DNA of 26,983 nt from an uncultured bacterium (GCA_903869975.1 CAIQBF010000025.1:1-26983), one strand, 5' to 3'. Positions 1 to 7,911 are shown, numbered from the stretch's first letter. Notes: a model not told the origin generated them from the sequence alone. Program-made: numbers and translations.

Positions 1-489
1 GACACCCGTGATAGCACCGGCTATATCATGCTCTCCAGTGAGGTAGGTGCCCGGCATTTCTGCCGTCTCGCCACCAATTAAACTAATACCTCCATCGAGA
101 CACGCCTGGGCCATACCTCGCATGATTTCGGACATGATAGCAGTATCGAGCTTCTCGTGCGCAACGTAGTCGAGGAATGTAATTCCCTTCGCGCCCATGC
201 ATACGATGTCGTTTGCACTATGGTTTACGATATCGGCGCCTACTTTTGAATAATCATTCGCAAGCTTGGCGACCATAAGCTTTGTACCCACGCCATCCAC
301 GCTCTGTACAAGCACGGGATTTTTGTATGACTTCGCGATATCCGAGATATCAAAAAGCGCCCCAAAACTTCCAATACCAGCAAGGACGTTCGAAGTATGC
401 GTCGCTTTTACAATATCCTTGATCTGACGGACAACCTCATTGCCCGCCTCGATATTTACCCCTGACTGCGCGTATGCATCGTTTGCCAT
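1..489 (-). CDS. purM: PurM, AIR synthetase (C-terminal part cut by window edge)
   Basis: Phosphoribosylformylglycinamidine cyclo-ligase makes AIR from FGAM and ATP, step five of purine synthesis. The 163 visible codons begin MANDAYAQSGVNIEAGNE, which is the typical PurM start. They continue through the ATP/Mg region (SVDGVGTKLMVA, GADIVNHSANDIVCMGA) to GGETAEMPGTY. The reading frame is still open at base 1, so roughly the last half of a usual PurM of about 340 residues lies outside. The ATG at 487-489 is one base beyond the purE stop, so the two genes are almost certainly co-transcribed and translationally coupled. No Shine-Dalgarno sequence precedes it. Confidence 0.95.
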   Translation of the reverse strand, partial: MANDAYAQSGVNIEAGNEVVRQIKDIVKATHTSNVLAGIGSFGALFDISDIAKSYKNPVLVQSVDGVGTKLMVAKLANDYSKVGADIVNHSANDIVCMGAKGITFLDYVAHEKLDTAIMSEIMRGMAQACLDGGISLIGGETAEMPGTYLTGEHDIAGAITGV

Positions 490-490
490 A

Positions 491-1015
491 TTATTTCTGA
501 CCTTCAAGGTACCCCTTCACGCCGAGAGAGTGAAGCTTTTCATTTTTGGTAGTAATATCGCTCGCCATTTTCTTTTTATAATCAGCAAGTTTCTGGGTGA
601 GAGATGCGTCACTCGTTGCAAGAATCTGTACAGCAAGAAGTCCTGCATTTTTTGCCGCATTAATACCAACGCACGCTACCGGAATTCCCGGCGGCATCTG
701 CACCATTGAGAGAAGCGAGTCGAGACCATCAAGCGTCTTTGCTTTGATAGGTACTGCGATCACTGGAAGCGTCGTGACTGCCGAAACAACACCAGCGAGG
801 TGTGCTGCGCCACCGGCTGCTGCCATCATAACCTTGATCCCGCGAGCTGCGGCACCAGTCGAATATTCATGCACAAGCGCTGGAGCACGGTGCGCCGAAG
901 CAACCGAAATCTCATATGCTACGCCGAATTCTTCAAGAACTGCTGTGGCCTCCGCCATAACAGGGAGATCAGAATCCGAGCCCATTACGATGCCTACGAG
1001 TGGTTTTTGGTCCAT
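491..1015 (-). CDS. purE: PurE, N5-CAIR mutase (class I)
   Basis: This 174-residue protein interconverts N5-CAIR and CAIR in purine synthesis. It shows the family signatures in order: GIVMGSDSDLPVM near the N-terminus, SAHRAP around residue 40, AAAGGAAHLAGVVSA, TTLPVIAVPI and MPPGIPVACV. Length is normal for class I PurE, which usually works with PurK (N5-CAIR synthetase); purK is not in the window. The gene lies 50 nt downstream of kbl and overlaps nothing. Its stop is followed after one base by the purM ATG. A perfect TATAAT sits 16 nt before its ATG, so it probably has its own promoter in the kbl-purE gap. Confidence 0.97.
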   Translation of the reverse strand: MDQKPLVGIVMGSDSDLPVMAEATAVLEEFGVAYEISVASAHRAPALVHEYSTGAAARGIKVMMAAAGGAAHLAGVVSAVTTLPVIAVPIKAKTLDGLDSLLSMVQMPPGIPVACVGINAAKNAGLLAVQILATSDASLTQKLADYKKKMASDITTKNEKLHSLGVKGYLEGQK

Positions 1016-1031
1016 AAATAAAGGGTTATTT

Positions 1032-1037
1032 ATTATA
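1032..1037 (-). promoter_or_regulatory. Candidate -10 box for purE-purM
   Basis: Reads TATAAT on the minus strand, 16 nt upstream of the purE ATG inside the 50-nt kbl-purE gap. No convincing -35 element is visible. It would allow purE-purM expression independent of kbl. Confidence 0.5.
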
Positions 1038-1065
1038 AGAACCTTATTTTAACAGAAATTTCGAG

Positions 1066-2319
1066 TTATATCAAACCGAGCTCTTTGCCTGTTTCCTTAA
1101 TGATTTCAAGCGCATTGGCGAGCTGCTCTTTTGAATGCGCGGCCGAAATCTGGAATCGAAGTCGTGCCTGCCCTTCCGGAACAACCGGAAACCAAAGACC
1201 CACGACGTATACACCCCTTTCGAGCAATTTCTTACTCATCTCTTGCGCGACTTTTGCATCTCCGAGCATAAGCGGAACGATGGGATGAGAACCTTCAAGC
1301 ATTTTGAATCCAAGGTTTTCAAGACCACTACGGAAGAAGTCTGCGTTTGAGTGCACCATTTTGAGAAGTTCTGGATCTTCTTTCAAAAGATCGATTGCTC
1401 GCATGGAAGCCATAACTACCGATGGTGGAACCGAATTTGAAAACATATACGTGCGGGATTTCTGACGAAGGAATTCGATAAGCTCTGCCTTTCCTGCGAC
1501 GTAGCCGCCGACAGCGCCGCCGAGCGCTTTGCCGAAAGTACCCGTAAGTACATCGATCTTACCGTGAACACCGCAATGGTCAGGTGTTCCTGCGCCCGTC
1601 GCACCAAGCACGCCGATGGCGTGCGCATCATCCACAAAAAGCATTGCGCCGTATTCGTCGGCAATCTTTACGAGCTCTGCGAGATCTGCCGTGTCGCCTT
1701 CCATAGAAAAAACACCGTCGGTCACAATAATCTTGTTGCGTAATCCCGCCGGCGGATTCGTCTTGTCGGCTTCAAGCATTGTACGGAGCGCGGCGAGATC
1801 CTTATGCGGATAGATACGCTTCTCGAGATGCGTTCGGTCGCAGAGCTTGAACGCATCGATGATTGATGCGTGATTGAGTGCGTCAGAGTAAATCACATCT
1901 TTCCATACGGCAGGAGTTTCTGGAGTCCCCACAGCACCAAGCGGATCATTCACGAGGCTCGCAAAAAATCCAAGGTTAGCCATGAAATTCGTTGAGTACA
2001 GAATCGCGTCCTCGACACCGAGAAAAGCAGCGAGCTTTTTCTCAAGCATTCGATGAATCGTCTGTGTTCCAGAGATGAAACGCACGGAAGAGAGCCCGTA
2101 ACCGTCACTATCAAGACCAGCATGTGCGGCTTTCACGATTTCCGGATGGTTGGCGAGGCCGAGATAATTGTTTGAAGCGAACATCAAGACCTTCTTGCCG
2201 CCGAGCATGACCTCAGACCCCTGCAATCCATCGATCTCGCGCTCGACTTTGAATTTGCCTGCTCCGCGCAAATTCTCAAGCTCCTTTTTGATTTCTTCTG
2301 CCAGTTTAGGACTATACAT
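1066..2319 (-). CDS. kbl: Kbl, glycine C-acetyltransferase (2-amino-3-ketobutyrate CoA ligase)
   Basis: A 417-residue PLP enzyme of the alpha-oxoamine synthase family. Kbl cleaves 2-amino-3-ketobutyrate with CoA into glycine and acetyl-CoA. Visible marks are the FASNNYLGLANHPE substrate motif (about 48-60), VDDAHAIGVLG (about 229-239, PLP ring contacts) and TGTFGKALGGAVGG with the PLP lysine at K264. It is about 20 residues longer than the E. coli enzyme, partly from an insert around residues 128-140. The related BioF and SPT enzymes share the fold; the choice of Kbl rests on close likeness and on a threonine dehydrogenase gene 434 bp away. An extended -10 ends 7 nt before the ATG, predicting a leaderless message. 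Confidence 0.9.
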   Translation of the reverse strand: MYSPKLAEEIKKELENLRGAGKFKVEREIDGLQGSEVMLGGKKVLMFASNNYLGLANHPEIVKAAHAGLDSDGYGLSSVRFISGTQTIHRMLEKKLAAFLGVEDAILYSTNFMANLGFFASLVNDPLGAVGTPETPAVWKDVIYSDALNHASIIDAFKLCDRTHLEKRIYPHKDLAALRTMLEADKTNPPAGLRNKIIVTDGVFSMEGDTADLAELVKIADEYGAMLFVDDAHAIGVLGATGAGTPDHCGVHGKIDVLTGTFGKALGGAVGGYVAGKAELIEFLRQKSRTYMFSNSVPPSVVMASMRAIDLLKEDPELLKMVHSNADFFRSGLENLGFKMLEGSHPIVPLMLGDAKVAQEMSKKLLERGVYVVGLWFPVVPEGQARLRFQISAAHSKEQLANALEIIKETGKELGLI

Positions 2320-2326
2320 GCGATTA

Positions 2327-2335
2327 ACTCTAGCA
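2327..2335 (-). promoter_or_regulatory. Extended -10 promoter of kbl
   Basis: Minus strand reads TGC-TAGAGT, ending 7 nt before the kbl ATG. With a normal start about 7 nt after the -10, the mRNA would begin at or next to the ATG. Confidence 0.5.
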
Positions 2336-2401
2336 AATGGAGAGGTTTTAGACTATTTGACTAGAGTTATTTCATATTGTAATCTATAAAAAATTTAGAT
2401 T

Positions 2402-2701
2402 ATGGACGCAATACATCGGGCTGCTTTTTTAGAAAGCGCCACAGAGGAATACCAAGAGATATACCTCTCAATCCTTACGGCTCTTGCGGAAGGTAAGAAC
2501 CTTCGCGCAATAGCTGACCACTTTGAGAACAAGACCTTCGAAAGTGATAGTCGTATAGAGATACAACCAAACTCTCTGTTTATGATACTCATAAACATAG
2601 TTGATGGAGTGATCAAAAGCATATCGTTACACTACTTGGATCTAAACGATACTTCGCTATTGAGACTAGATAACATCGATAGAATTTTTGCTCTCATGTA
2701 A
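2402..2701 (+). CDS. Hypothetical protein, 99 residues
   Basis: I do not recognise this protein. It begins MDAIHRAAFLESATEEYQ, has a charged, probably helical first half (EEYQEIYLSILTALAEGKNLRAIADHFENK) and a more hydrophobic second half with no clear membrane segment. Support for it being real: it fills the interval between kbl and tdh, it runs divergently from kbl, and its TAA is followed within 6 bases by a strong terminator. A weak promoter (TTGACT at 2357-2362, 17-nt spacer, TAATCT at 2380-2385) lies just upstream. There is no Shine-Dalgarno sequence. The reverse strand also has an open frame, so coding status is probable but not certain. Confidence 0.55.
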   Translation: MDAIHRAAFLESATEEYQEIYLSILTALAEGKNLRAIADHFENKTFESDSRIEIQPNSLFMILINIVDGVIKSISLHYLDLNDTSLLRLDNIDRIFALM

Positions 2702-2706
2702 AAAAT

Positions 2707-2744
2707 AAAAACTGCCGAACAAACTATCGTGTTCGGCAGTTTTT
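2707..2744. terminator. Bidirectional terminator between hypothetical gene and tdh
   Basis: Perfect 15-bp stem (arms 2707-2721 and 2730-2744, core ACTGCCGAACA) with an 8-nt loop. A-tracts on the left and T-tracts on the right give a U-run in both directions, serving the convergent genes. Confidence 0.9.
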
Positions 2745-2752
2745 TCTTTTTT

Positions 2753-3709
2753 CTAGCTAATCGTTTTGAGATTATTCAACATCGCGTCCGTCATCTTCTC
2801 GAGATCGAATTCATGCTTCCATCCCCACTCGCTGCGAGCGACACTATCATCGATCGATCCCGGCCAGCTATCGGCGATTGCTTGGCGATGATCTGGTGCG
2901 TACGAAATTTCAAAATTTGGAATACGCTTCTTGATAACCTCGGTAATTTCTTTTGGCGTAAAGCTCATCGCCGAAAGGTTGTATGCCATATGCGTCTTCA
3001 TTTTCTCGACTGGCGCCTGCATAAGCTCAGTAGTCGCGCGAATCGCATCATCCATATACATCATCGGGAGCGGCGTGTTTTCAGAAAGGAAGCAGGTGTA
3101 TTTGCCCGCTTTGAGTGCCTGAATATAAATATCTACTGCATAATCGGTCGTGCCTCCGCCGGGAGCGGTCTTCCAGCTAATGAGTCCCGGATAGCGGATA
3201 CTGCGAACATCGACACCATAGCGACGATTGTAGTACTGACACAAAAGCTCGCCAGCATATTTTGTAATACCGTACATGGTCGTTGGTTCGATGACGGTCA
3301 TCTGCTCAGTATTCTTTTTCGGTGTAGTGTTTCCAAATACCGCGATCGAGCTCGGCCAAAAAATCTTGAACGGCTTTCCTTTCTCTTTCATTTCGACTGC
3401 AAGATTGAGCACCTGGCGCAACCCATCCATGTTGAGTTCCCAGCAAAGTTTAGGGTTCGCTTCGCCGGTTGCAGACATAAGCGCAGCGAGCAAATACACC
3501 TGAGTAATACCTTCCTTCTCTACAAAGGCTCGGGTCGCTTCGCTGTCCGTAGCGCTTAGTATGAGATATGGCCCAGTTCCTTTAAGCACAGGACTTTCTT
3601 CTCGAACGTCTGATGCCCAGACATTGTCATTACCATAGGAAGCGCGGAGTGCAAGCGTAAGCTCCGAACCTACTTGCCCGCACGCACCAATGATCAAAAT
3701 TTTTTCCAT
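2753..3709 (-). CDS. tdh: L-threonine 3-dehydrogenase, SDR (epimerase-like) type
   Basis: A 318-residue extended short-chain dehydrogenase. The N-terminus has the NAD-binding GACGQVG (8-14). The catalytic signature is WPSSIAVFG (about 118-126) with YGITK (Y146, K150). The segments YPGLISWKTAPGGGTTDYAV and LPMMYMDDAIRAT are hallmarks of the non-zinc threonine dehydrogenases found in Bacteroidetes and trypanosomes, and separate it from UDP-glucose epimerases. It oxidises threonine to 2-amino-3-ketobutyrate, the substrate of the nearby Kbl. It lies 19 nt downstream of the GlmU-like gene on the same strand and probably shares its transcript. It has no Shine-Dalgarno sequence and ends in a terminator. 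Confidence 0.9.
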   Translation of the reverse strand: MEKILIIGACGQVGSELTLALRASYGNDNVWASDVREESPVLKGTGPYLILSATDSEATRAFVEKEGITQVYLLAALMSATGEANPKLCWELNMDGLRQVLNLAVEMKEKGKPFKIFWPSSIAVFGNTTPKKNTEQMTVIEPTTMYGITKYAGELLCQYYNRRYGVDVRSIRYPGLISWKTAPGGGTTDYAVDIYIQALKAGKYTCFLSENTPLPMMYMDDAIRATTELMQAPVEKMKTHMAYNLSAMSFTPKEITEVIKKRIPNFEISYAPDHRQAIADSWPGSIDDSVARSEWGWKHEFDLEKMTDAMLNNLKTIS

Positions 3710-3728
3710 AAATAAAGTCGGGGTTATT

Positions 3729-4946
3729 TTAATAAAACGAGATTTTTTCCTTGCTTGCCTTTACTGCGTTGCGATCAGACTGCGTGAGTTCAAATATTTT
3801 TTCAAGGCGAGCTGTATCCATATCGTTCCAAAGCACACCGCGTCGGACAGCCATAGCCTCCTGGCCTTTTTGTGCAAGACGAAGCGGAAGTTCAAAAAGC
3901 ACACCTGAACGAACATGACTCGTAAACGATGGAACATCTTCCGCGACAGTGCCGTAGAGATGTGCGGCAACACCAATAACACGACCCGGGAAAATAGAAG
4001 TATTGATCGACGTCTTCGAGAAATCACCAAACACCGAGCCAAGGAACTGCGACCCGCTATCGCGTCCAGCAATAGAAATAGTTGAATACGTGTTTTTGAG
4101 ATCGGCAGTACATGTACCGCCGCCGATATTGACCCAGCGTCCGACATAGCTATCCCCGAGGCTTCCGAAATGCTGCTTATTGGAATAACCGTCTATAACA
4201 CTGCTCGAAACTTCGCCTCCAACTTTGCATACGGGGCCGATCGTGGTAGCTCCTTCTATGACCGTAAATTCTTTTATGATAGTGCTCTCACCAATCATGA
4301 GCGGGCCTTTGAGTACAGTAAACGGAGCTATTGTAACGTGATCTCCGATAAGAATCGGACCCTTACTCGTATCGCACACGCATTGACCCGGAAGCTCGAC
4401 ACCCTTTCCAAGATAGAGTCCACGCTTTTTCGAACGCATTTTTTTTGTAGCGATAGTAAGATTGTCGCCGAGCTCGTCGCGATTGAAGAAAATAATATCT
4501 TCTGGATTAGTGAGCAGCTTCCAAACAAGATTGTGTCTGATACCACCTTTCGCATGATGCTCAATAGCAGATGCAATTTCGGCCGCTTTATGCGTAAGAT
4601 TTTCAGTGAAGAATCCTGCCACCTGACCATCGGCATCAATAAAGCAAACTTCTTTTGAATCACGAAGAATAGTCGCAACCTGCGTGAGATCAGAGAGTGA
4701 CGGAGCAAGGCGAGCATTCAAAAAGAGGAAGCCGCCCGAGGTACGCTCGGATGCTGCAAATTGATGTACGTGCGAAATATCATGCACAAGCGCGCGCGAG
4801 TGCGCGAATACAAGCGCTTTTGGGAATACCATTCGTACTGCTTCAAGAAGCGTATAGCCGCCTGTACGGATATCAAAAGCTGGACGCGTGAGTGTGACCG
4901 GATAGAGCCCCGAAACAGCGTCATCTTCGTAGAGGATTATTTCCAT
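3729..4946 (-). CDS. GlmU-like putative sugar nucleotidyltransferase
   Basis: This 405-residue protein has two parts. The N-terminus (MEIILYEDDAVSGLYPVTLTRPAFDIRTGG) resembles the divergent nucleotidyltransferase half of the alternative bacterial GlmU family known from Bacteroidetes. The part from about residue 170 to 345 is a left-handed beta helix of hexapeptide repeats (PILIGDHVTIAPFTVLKGPL, IGESTIIKEFTVIEGATTIG), followed by GSLGDSYVGRWVNIGGGT and TADLKNTY, which match GlmU acetyltransferase sites. The likely role is making UDP-GlcNAc or another activated sugar for the cell envelope; the exact substrate is inference. The classical GlmU pyrophosphorylase motif is not obvious. Promoter TATACT lies 7 nt before the ATG, so the message is probably leaderless. 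Confidence 0.75.
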   Translation of the reverse strand: MEIILYEDDAVSGLYPVTLTRPAFDIRTGGYTLLEAVRMVFPKALVFAHSRALVHDISHVHQFAASERTSGGFLFLNARLAPSLSDLTQVATILRDSKEVCFIDADGQVAGFFTENLTHKAAEIASAIEHHAKGGIRHNLVWKLLTNPEDIIFFNRDELGDNLTIATKKMRSKKRGLYLGKGVELPGQCVCDTSKGPILIGDHVTIAPFTVLKGPLMIGESTIIKEFTVIEGATTIGPVCKVGGEVSSSVIDGYSNKQHFGSLGDSYVGRWVNIGGGTCTADLKNTYSTISIAGRDSGSQFLGSVFGDFSKTSINTSIFPGRVIGVAAHLYGTVAEDVPSFTSHVRSGVLFELPLRLAQKGQEAMAVRRGVLWNDMDTARLEKIFELTQSDRNAVKASKEKISFY

Positions 4947-4953
4947 ATATCAG

Positions 4954-4959
4954 AGTATA
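4954..4959 (-). promoter_or_regulatory. -10 box of the GlmU-like/tdh unit
   Basis: Reads TATACT on the minus strand and ends 7 nt before the ATG. This predicts a leaderless transcript. Confidence 0.5.
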
Positions 4960-4995
4960 CGCTCGCAGGGCTATTTTGTAAAAACAAGCAATACG

Positions 4996-6288
4996 TTACT
5001 GTAAGCCAGCTACCAGAGCCTTTTTCCCGATATCCTTGCGGTACTGCTTACCCCAGAAATGAATCTTTTCAATAGCCTCGTACGCAGCATCAAGGGCATC
5101 TTTTGGATTACTCGCGATAGCTGAGACAGACAGTACGCGACCGCCGCTCGTGACAAGCTCTCCATTCTCAAGCTTTGTGCCAGCCTGAAAAACAACCACG
5201 TTCGGATCTTCTTCTGCACGCATAATCCCGGTAATCTGTTTACCTTTCTCGTAAGAACCAGGGTATCCTGCAGATGCGAGAATTACATTACACGCAGAGA
5301 TATCATTCCGCCAATGGATATCTATCTCGTGGAGCGTGCCGAGTGCGCACGCTTCTAATATCCCAAGAATATCCGTCTCAAGCATACGCATATACGTCTG
5401 TGTTTCAGGATCACCGAAACGAACGTTGAATTCAAAAACTTTCGGACCTTCAGCAGTAAGCATCACACCAGGATACAAAATACCGACAAACGGCTTACCC
5501 TCATCTGCCATACCACTGAGTGCCGGCGTCACTATCTCGCGATCAATGCGAGCGAGCATGTCCATAGGAATAAACGGCAATGGAGAAACGACTCCCATTC
5601 CACCCGTGTTGAGTCCCTGATCGTCATCATGCACACGCTTATGATCTTGTGATGCTGGGAATAAGCGCCATGTCTTTCCGTCGGAAAATACATGCACACT
5701 AAACTCGATACCATCGAGAAATTCTTCGATGACCACCTCGCTACCAGCATCACCAAACACTTTTTCAATCATGATCTCACGCAAGGTCTCAAGCGCCTCG
5801 TGTTTATTCTTGGCAATAATCACACCCTTACCGAGAGCAAGACCAGAAGCCTTGATCACCAGCGGATATGATTGTTCATCCGCGTAAGCAACAGCTCTCT
5901 CAAACTGAGTAAATGTCTCATATCGAGCAGTCGGGATATTATGGCGAAGCATGAAGTCTTTTGCATATGCTTTAGACCATTCAAGTTCTGCTGCCGCCTT
6001 GGTCGGACCAAATACCAGAATACCTGCTGTATGAAATGCATCCACGATACCGATAGACAACGGATCGTCGGGTCCGATAACGACAAAATCCACCCTTTTT
6101 GCTTGAGCGAAATCAACAAGATCGCGGATATCAGTCGCTGCAATAGGGACGTTCTCGCCAAACCGCATCGTGCCCGGATTACCCGGAGCAATATACAATT
6201 TCTTAAGTCTCGGAGATTGAGCAATCTTCCATGCAAGCGCATGTTCGCGGCCGCCGGAACCTACAAGGAGAACGGTAAGCTGTTTCAT
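4996..6288 (-). CDS. purD: PurD, GAR synthetase
   Basis: Phosphoribosylamine-glycine ligase joins glycine to phosphoribosylamine using ATP, step two of purine synthesis. The 430 residues have the normal family length. Visible motifs: VLLVGSGGREHALAW (7-20), IAPGNPGT (33-40), VIGPDDPL (70-77), VFGPTKAAAELEWSKAYAK, the ATP-grasp loop IKASGLALGKGVI (about 145-157), GLNTGGMGVVSP, and FEFNVRFGDPETQ (about 285-297, metal and ATP site). The loop is a little unusual because the more common form is KADGLAAGKGV. The ATG follows an extended -10 by only 6 nt. The glycine it needs could come from the Tdh-Kbl pair encoded next door. Confidence 0.97.
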   Translation of the reverse strand: MKQLTVLLVGSGGREHALAWKIAQSPRLKKLYIAPGNPGTMRFGENVPIAATDIRDLVDFAQAKRVDFVVIGPDDPLSIGIVDAFHTAGILVFGPTKAAAELEWSKAYAKDFMLRHNIPTARYETFTQFERAVAYADEQSYPLVIKASGLALGKGVIIAKNKHEALETLREIMIEKVFGDAGSEVVIEEFLDGIEFSVHVFSDGKTWRLFPASQDHKRVHDDDQGLNTGGMGVVSPLPFIPMDMLARIDREIVTPALSGMADEGKPFVGILYPGVMLTAEGPKVFEFNVRFGDPETQTYMRMLETDILGILEACALGTLHEIDIHWRNDISACNVILASAGYPGSYEKGKQITGIMRAEEDPNVVVFQAGTKLENGELVTSGGRVLSVSAIASNPKDALDAAYEAIEKIHFWGKQYRKDIGKKALVAGLQ

Positions 6289-6294
6289 ACTGAA

Positions 6295-6303
6295 AATATA
6301 GCA
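6295..6303 (-). promoter_or_regulatory. Extended -10 promoter of purD
   Basis: Minus strand reads TGC-TATATT, ending 6 nt before the purD ATG, with no Shine-Dalgarno sequence between. Predicted leaderless start. Confidence 0.55.
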
Positions 6304-6393
6304 TTAATACGGCCATCGCAATAAATTGACTGTATCTATTTAATGTGTTAGAAATATGACAAATATATTTCCTCATCTAAACAAAAAAACCAA

Positions 6394-6570
6394 ATGAGCA
6401 CTACAAACGAACTAGATCAAAGAAAGCAGAGAGAGGCACGTCTCTTAAACTTCACTGGCGATGATATAAAAACACCACCAAAGGAGCCGAAGCCCCGAAA
6501 CGACCCAAGCGAATTACCCCATCCCGGAGGCAAGCCGGTAAACTGGCCAAAAGCAATATCACGAATATAA
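6394..6570 (+). CDS. Small hypothetical protein, 58 residues
   Basis: A short unrecognised gene in the otherwise empty 340-bp gap between purD and purN. It begins MSTTNELDQRKQREARLLNF and ends with a proline-rich tail containing HPGGKPVNWPKAISRI. It is hydrophilic, with no membrane segment and no cysteine, so it could be a disordered or binding peptide. Support: a full ATG-to-TAA frame whose stop is one base before a strong intrinsic terminator, and a candidate promoter upstream (TTGACT at 6326-6331, 17-nt spacer, TAGAAA at 6349-6354). The A-rich leader (6361-6393) carries no Shine-Dalgarno sequence. The terminator alone could serve purN, so coding is probable, not proven. Confidence 0.5.
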   Translation: MSTTNELDQRKQREARLLNFTGDDIKTPPKEPKPRNDPSELPHPGGKPVNWPKAISRI

Positions 6571-6571
6571 G

Positions 6572-6605
6572 AAAATCCCTGCGCAGTACGCTGCACAGGG
6601 ATTTT
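6572..6605. terminator. Bidirectional terminator between the 58-residue gene and purN
   Basis: Arms 6572-6586 and 6591-6605 (AAAATCCCTG, one C/A mismatch, GCAG) close a TACG tetraloop. T-runs follow in both directions. The flanking genes are convergent. Confidence 0.85.
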
Positions 6606-6628
6606 TTGTATGCCACTGAGTATAAAGA

Positions 6629-7351
6629 CTACCCTTTTGGATACTGTTCAATAGCTTTCTGCTTACAGTGTTCGAGTATCATTACTTCATTCGGATCAAT
6701 GAGCGGAATTTCTCGATGCACTTCACGCACCGTACCCTGCAAGAAATCATGGAGAGTTTCAATCTGCACTTCGTGTTCAAAAGGAAGTACCCGAGCCGCG
6801 ATTGTCTCAGGAGTGTCACCTTCCGTGATCGGCACCTGGCGCGATTTGAGTACAGCACCATGATCGAATTCAACAGCCACGCGCTGCGCGGTTGCTTCTG
6901 TCCAATAGTCGTGGCCCGTCTCTTGCACAAAATACAATCGCGCCGCATGTACGCGCATGCCATACATTCCAGCCCCGCCAAAATCCTGCCGTCCGATATC
7001 AAGAGGTCCGGGATGCTGATTCGTCATCTTTCCCAGATACCGCTCAATAACGTTCGCAGGAGTCTTCACCATCCAGCCGTATTGCCCGACGAACTCCACG
7101 CCGCGCTTTTCGCACTCGCTCACGATAGCGCTGCCGAACGTACCTGGTGTCGGAAAATCTTTCGGTGAGAGCACGATCACATCAGCAGGATTCATACCAA
7201 GCTCAAGCGCTTTTTGGAGACCACCGGCACTCGCACGGCTTGCGATAAGGAGAGCGGGAGTAATACCCTCAAGACGACCGCCGGGGCGACACTCGGAAAT
7301 AATCCGTGCCGCAGTCGTTCCTCCGCCTGATATAAGTAGTGCAATCTTCAT
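6629..7351 (-). CDS. purN: PurN-like GAR formyltransferase
   Basis: A 240-residue formyltransferase-fold protein. PurN transfers a formyl group from 10-formyl-THF to GAR, step three of purine synthesis. The N-terminal LLISGGGTTAARII matches the PurN phosphate loop (usually SGNGSN-like). The catalytic trio is visible as N111 and H113 in TNQHPGPLDIG and D163 in EFDHGAVL, equivalent to N106, H108 and D144 of E. coli PurN. It is about 30 residues longer than E. coli PurN and has diverged segments (FVGQYGWMVKTPANVIERYLG), so another formyltransferase substrate is possible, but the surrounding purine genes favour PurN. A TGG-TATATT element ends 6 nt before the ATG. Confidence 0.85.
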   Translation of the reverse strand: MKIALLISGGGTTAARIISECRPGGRLEGITPALLIASRASAGGLQKALELGMNPADVIVLSPKDFPTPGTFGSAIVSECEKRGVEFVGQYGWMVKTPANVIERYLGKMTNQHPGPLDIGRQDFGGAGMYGMRVHAARLYFVQETGHDYWTEATAQRVAVEFDHGAVLKSRQVPITEGDTPETIAARVLPFEHEVQIETLHDFLQGTVREVHREIPLIDPNEVMILEHCKQKAIEQYPKG

Positions 7352-7357
7352 GTCTCA

Positions 7358-7366
7358 AATATACCA
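7358..7366 (-). promoter_or_regulatory. Extended -10 promoter of purN
   Basis: Minus strand reads TGG-TATATT, ending 6 nt before the purN ATG. Predicted leaderless start, divergent from idi. Confidence 0.5.
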
Positions 7367-7381
7367 AAAGCGTGCAGTTTC

Positions 7382-7390
7382 TGCTAAGCT
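7382..7390 (+). promoter_or_regulatory. Extended -10 promoter of idi
   Basis: Reads TGC-TAAGCT, followed by 8 nt (CTCCCGAT) and the ATG at 7399. The aminotransferase gene at 10652 has a near copy of this arrangement (GCTAAACTCTCCTTATATG). This supports the start chosen for idi. Confidence 0.5.
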
Positions 7391-7398
7391 CTCCCGAT

Positions 7399-7911
7399 AT
7401 GGAAGAATACGTCATCCTGGTCGATGAACACGACCAGACAATCGGAAAAGAAGAGAAAATGAAGGCTCACGAACTCGGTATCCTCCATCGGGCATTTTCT
7501 GTTTTCGTCTTTAATTCGCAAGGAGAACTCTTGCTCCAGCAGCGTGCCAAAAGCAAATACCACTCCGGGGGACTCTGGACCAATACCTGTTGCAGTCATC
7601 CCCGCCCCGAAGAGGAAACGCTCGCTGCAGCACACCGCAAACTCATACAGGAAATGGGGTTCGATTGCGAACTTTCAGAAGCCTTCTCTTTTACCTACAA
7701 AGCAGCACTCGACCACAGCCTCACTGAACATGAGTTTGATCATGTACTCATCGGGAAATACGATAGCGATCCAGTTCTAAATCCCGAAGAAGCCGACGCA
7801 TTCAAGTGGGCTTCCCTCGAATGGATCAAAGAAGACCTGCTCAAAAATCCTGACGCATATACTGTCTGGTTTAAGATTTGTTTTGAGCAAGTAACAAAAT
7901 ACAGAGGATAG
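7399..7911 (+). CDS. idi: Idi, type I isopentenyl-diphosphate isomerase
   Basis: A 170-residue Nudix-fold enzyme that interconverts IPP and DMAPP for isoprenoid synthesis. Family residues are all present: metal ligands H24, H30 and H67, catalytic cysteine C65 in WTNTCCSHP, the Nudix helix region AAHRKLIQEMG, and E110/E112 in TEHEFDHVL. I start at MEEYVILVDE (7399), not at upstream in-frame codons, because the family begins there and a -10-like box ends 8 nt before this ATG. No other isoprenoid gene is in the window. It is convergent with ppsA; only 15 bp separate the two stops and I see no hairpin there. Confidence 0.93.
   Translation: MEEYVILVDEHDQTIGKEEKMKAHELGILHRAFSVFVFNSQGELLLQQRAKSKYHSGGLWTNTCCSHPRPEEETLAAAHRKLIQEMGFDCELSEAFSFTYKAALDHSLTEHEFDHVLIGKYDSDPVLNPEEADAFKWASLEWIKEDLLKNPDAYTVWFKICFEQVTKYRG

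Noticed and set aside
2395..2622. Minus-strand 75-codon frame opposite the 99-residue gene
   Set aside because: It covers the upstream region of kbl and has no terminator. The plus-strand frame fits promoter and terminator positions better.
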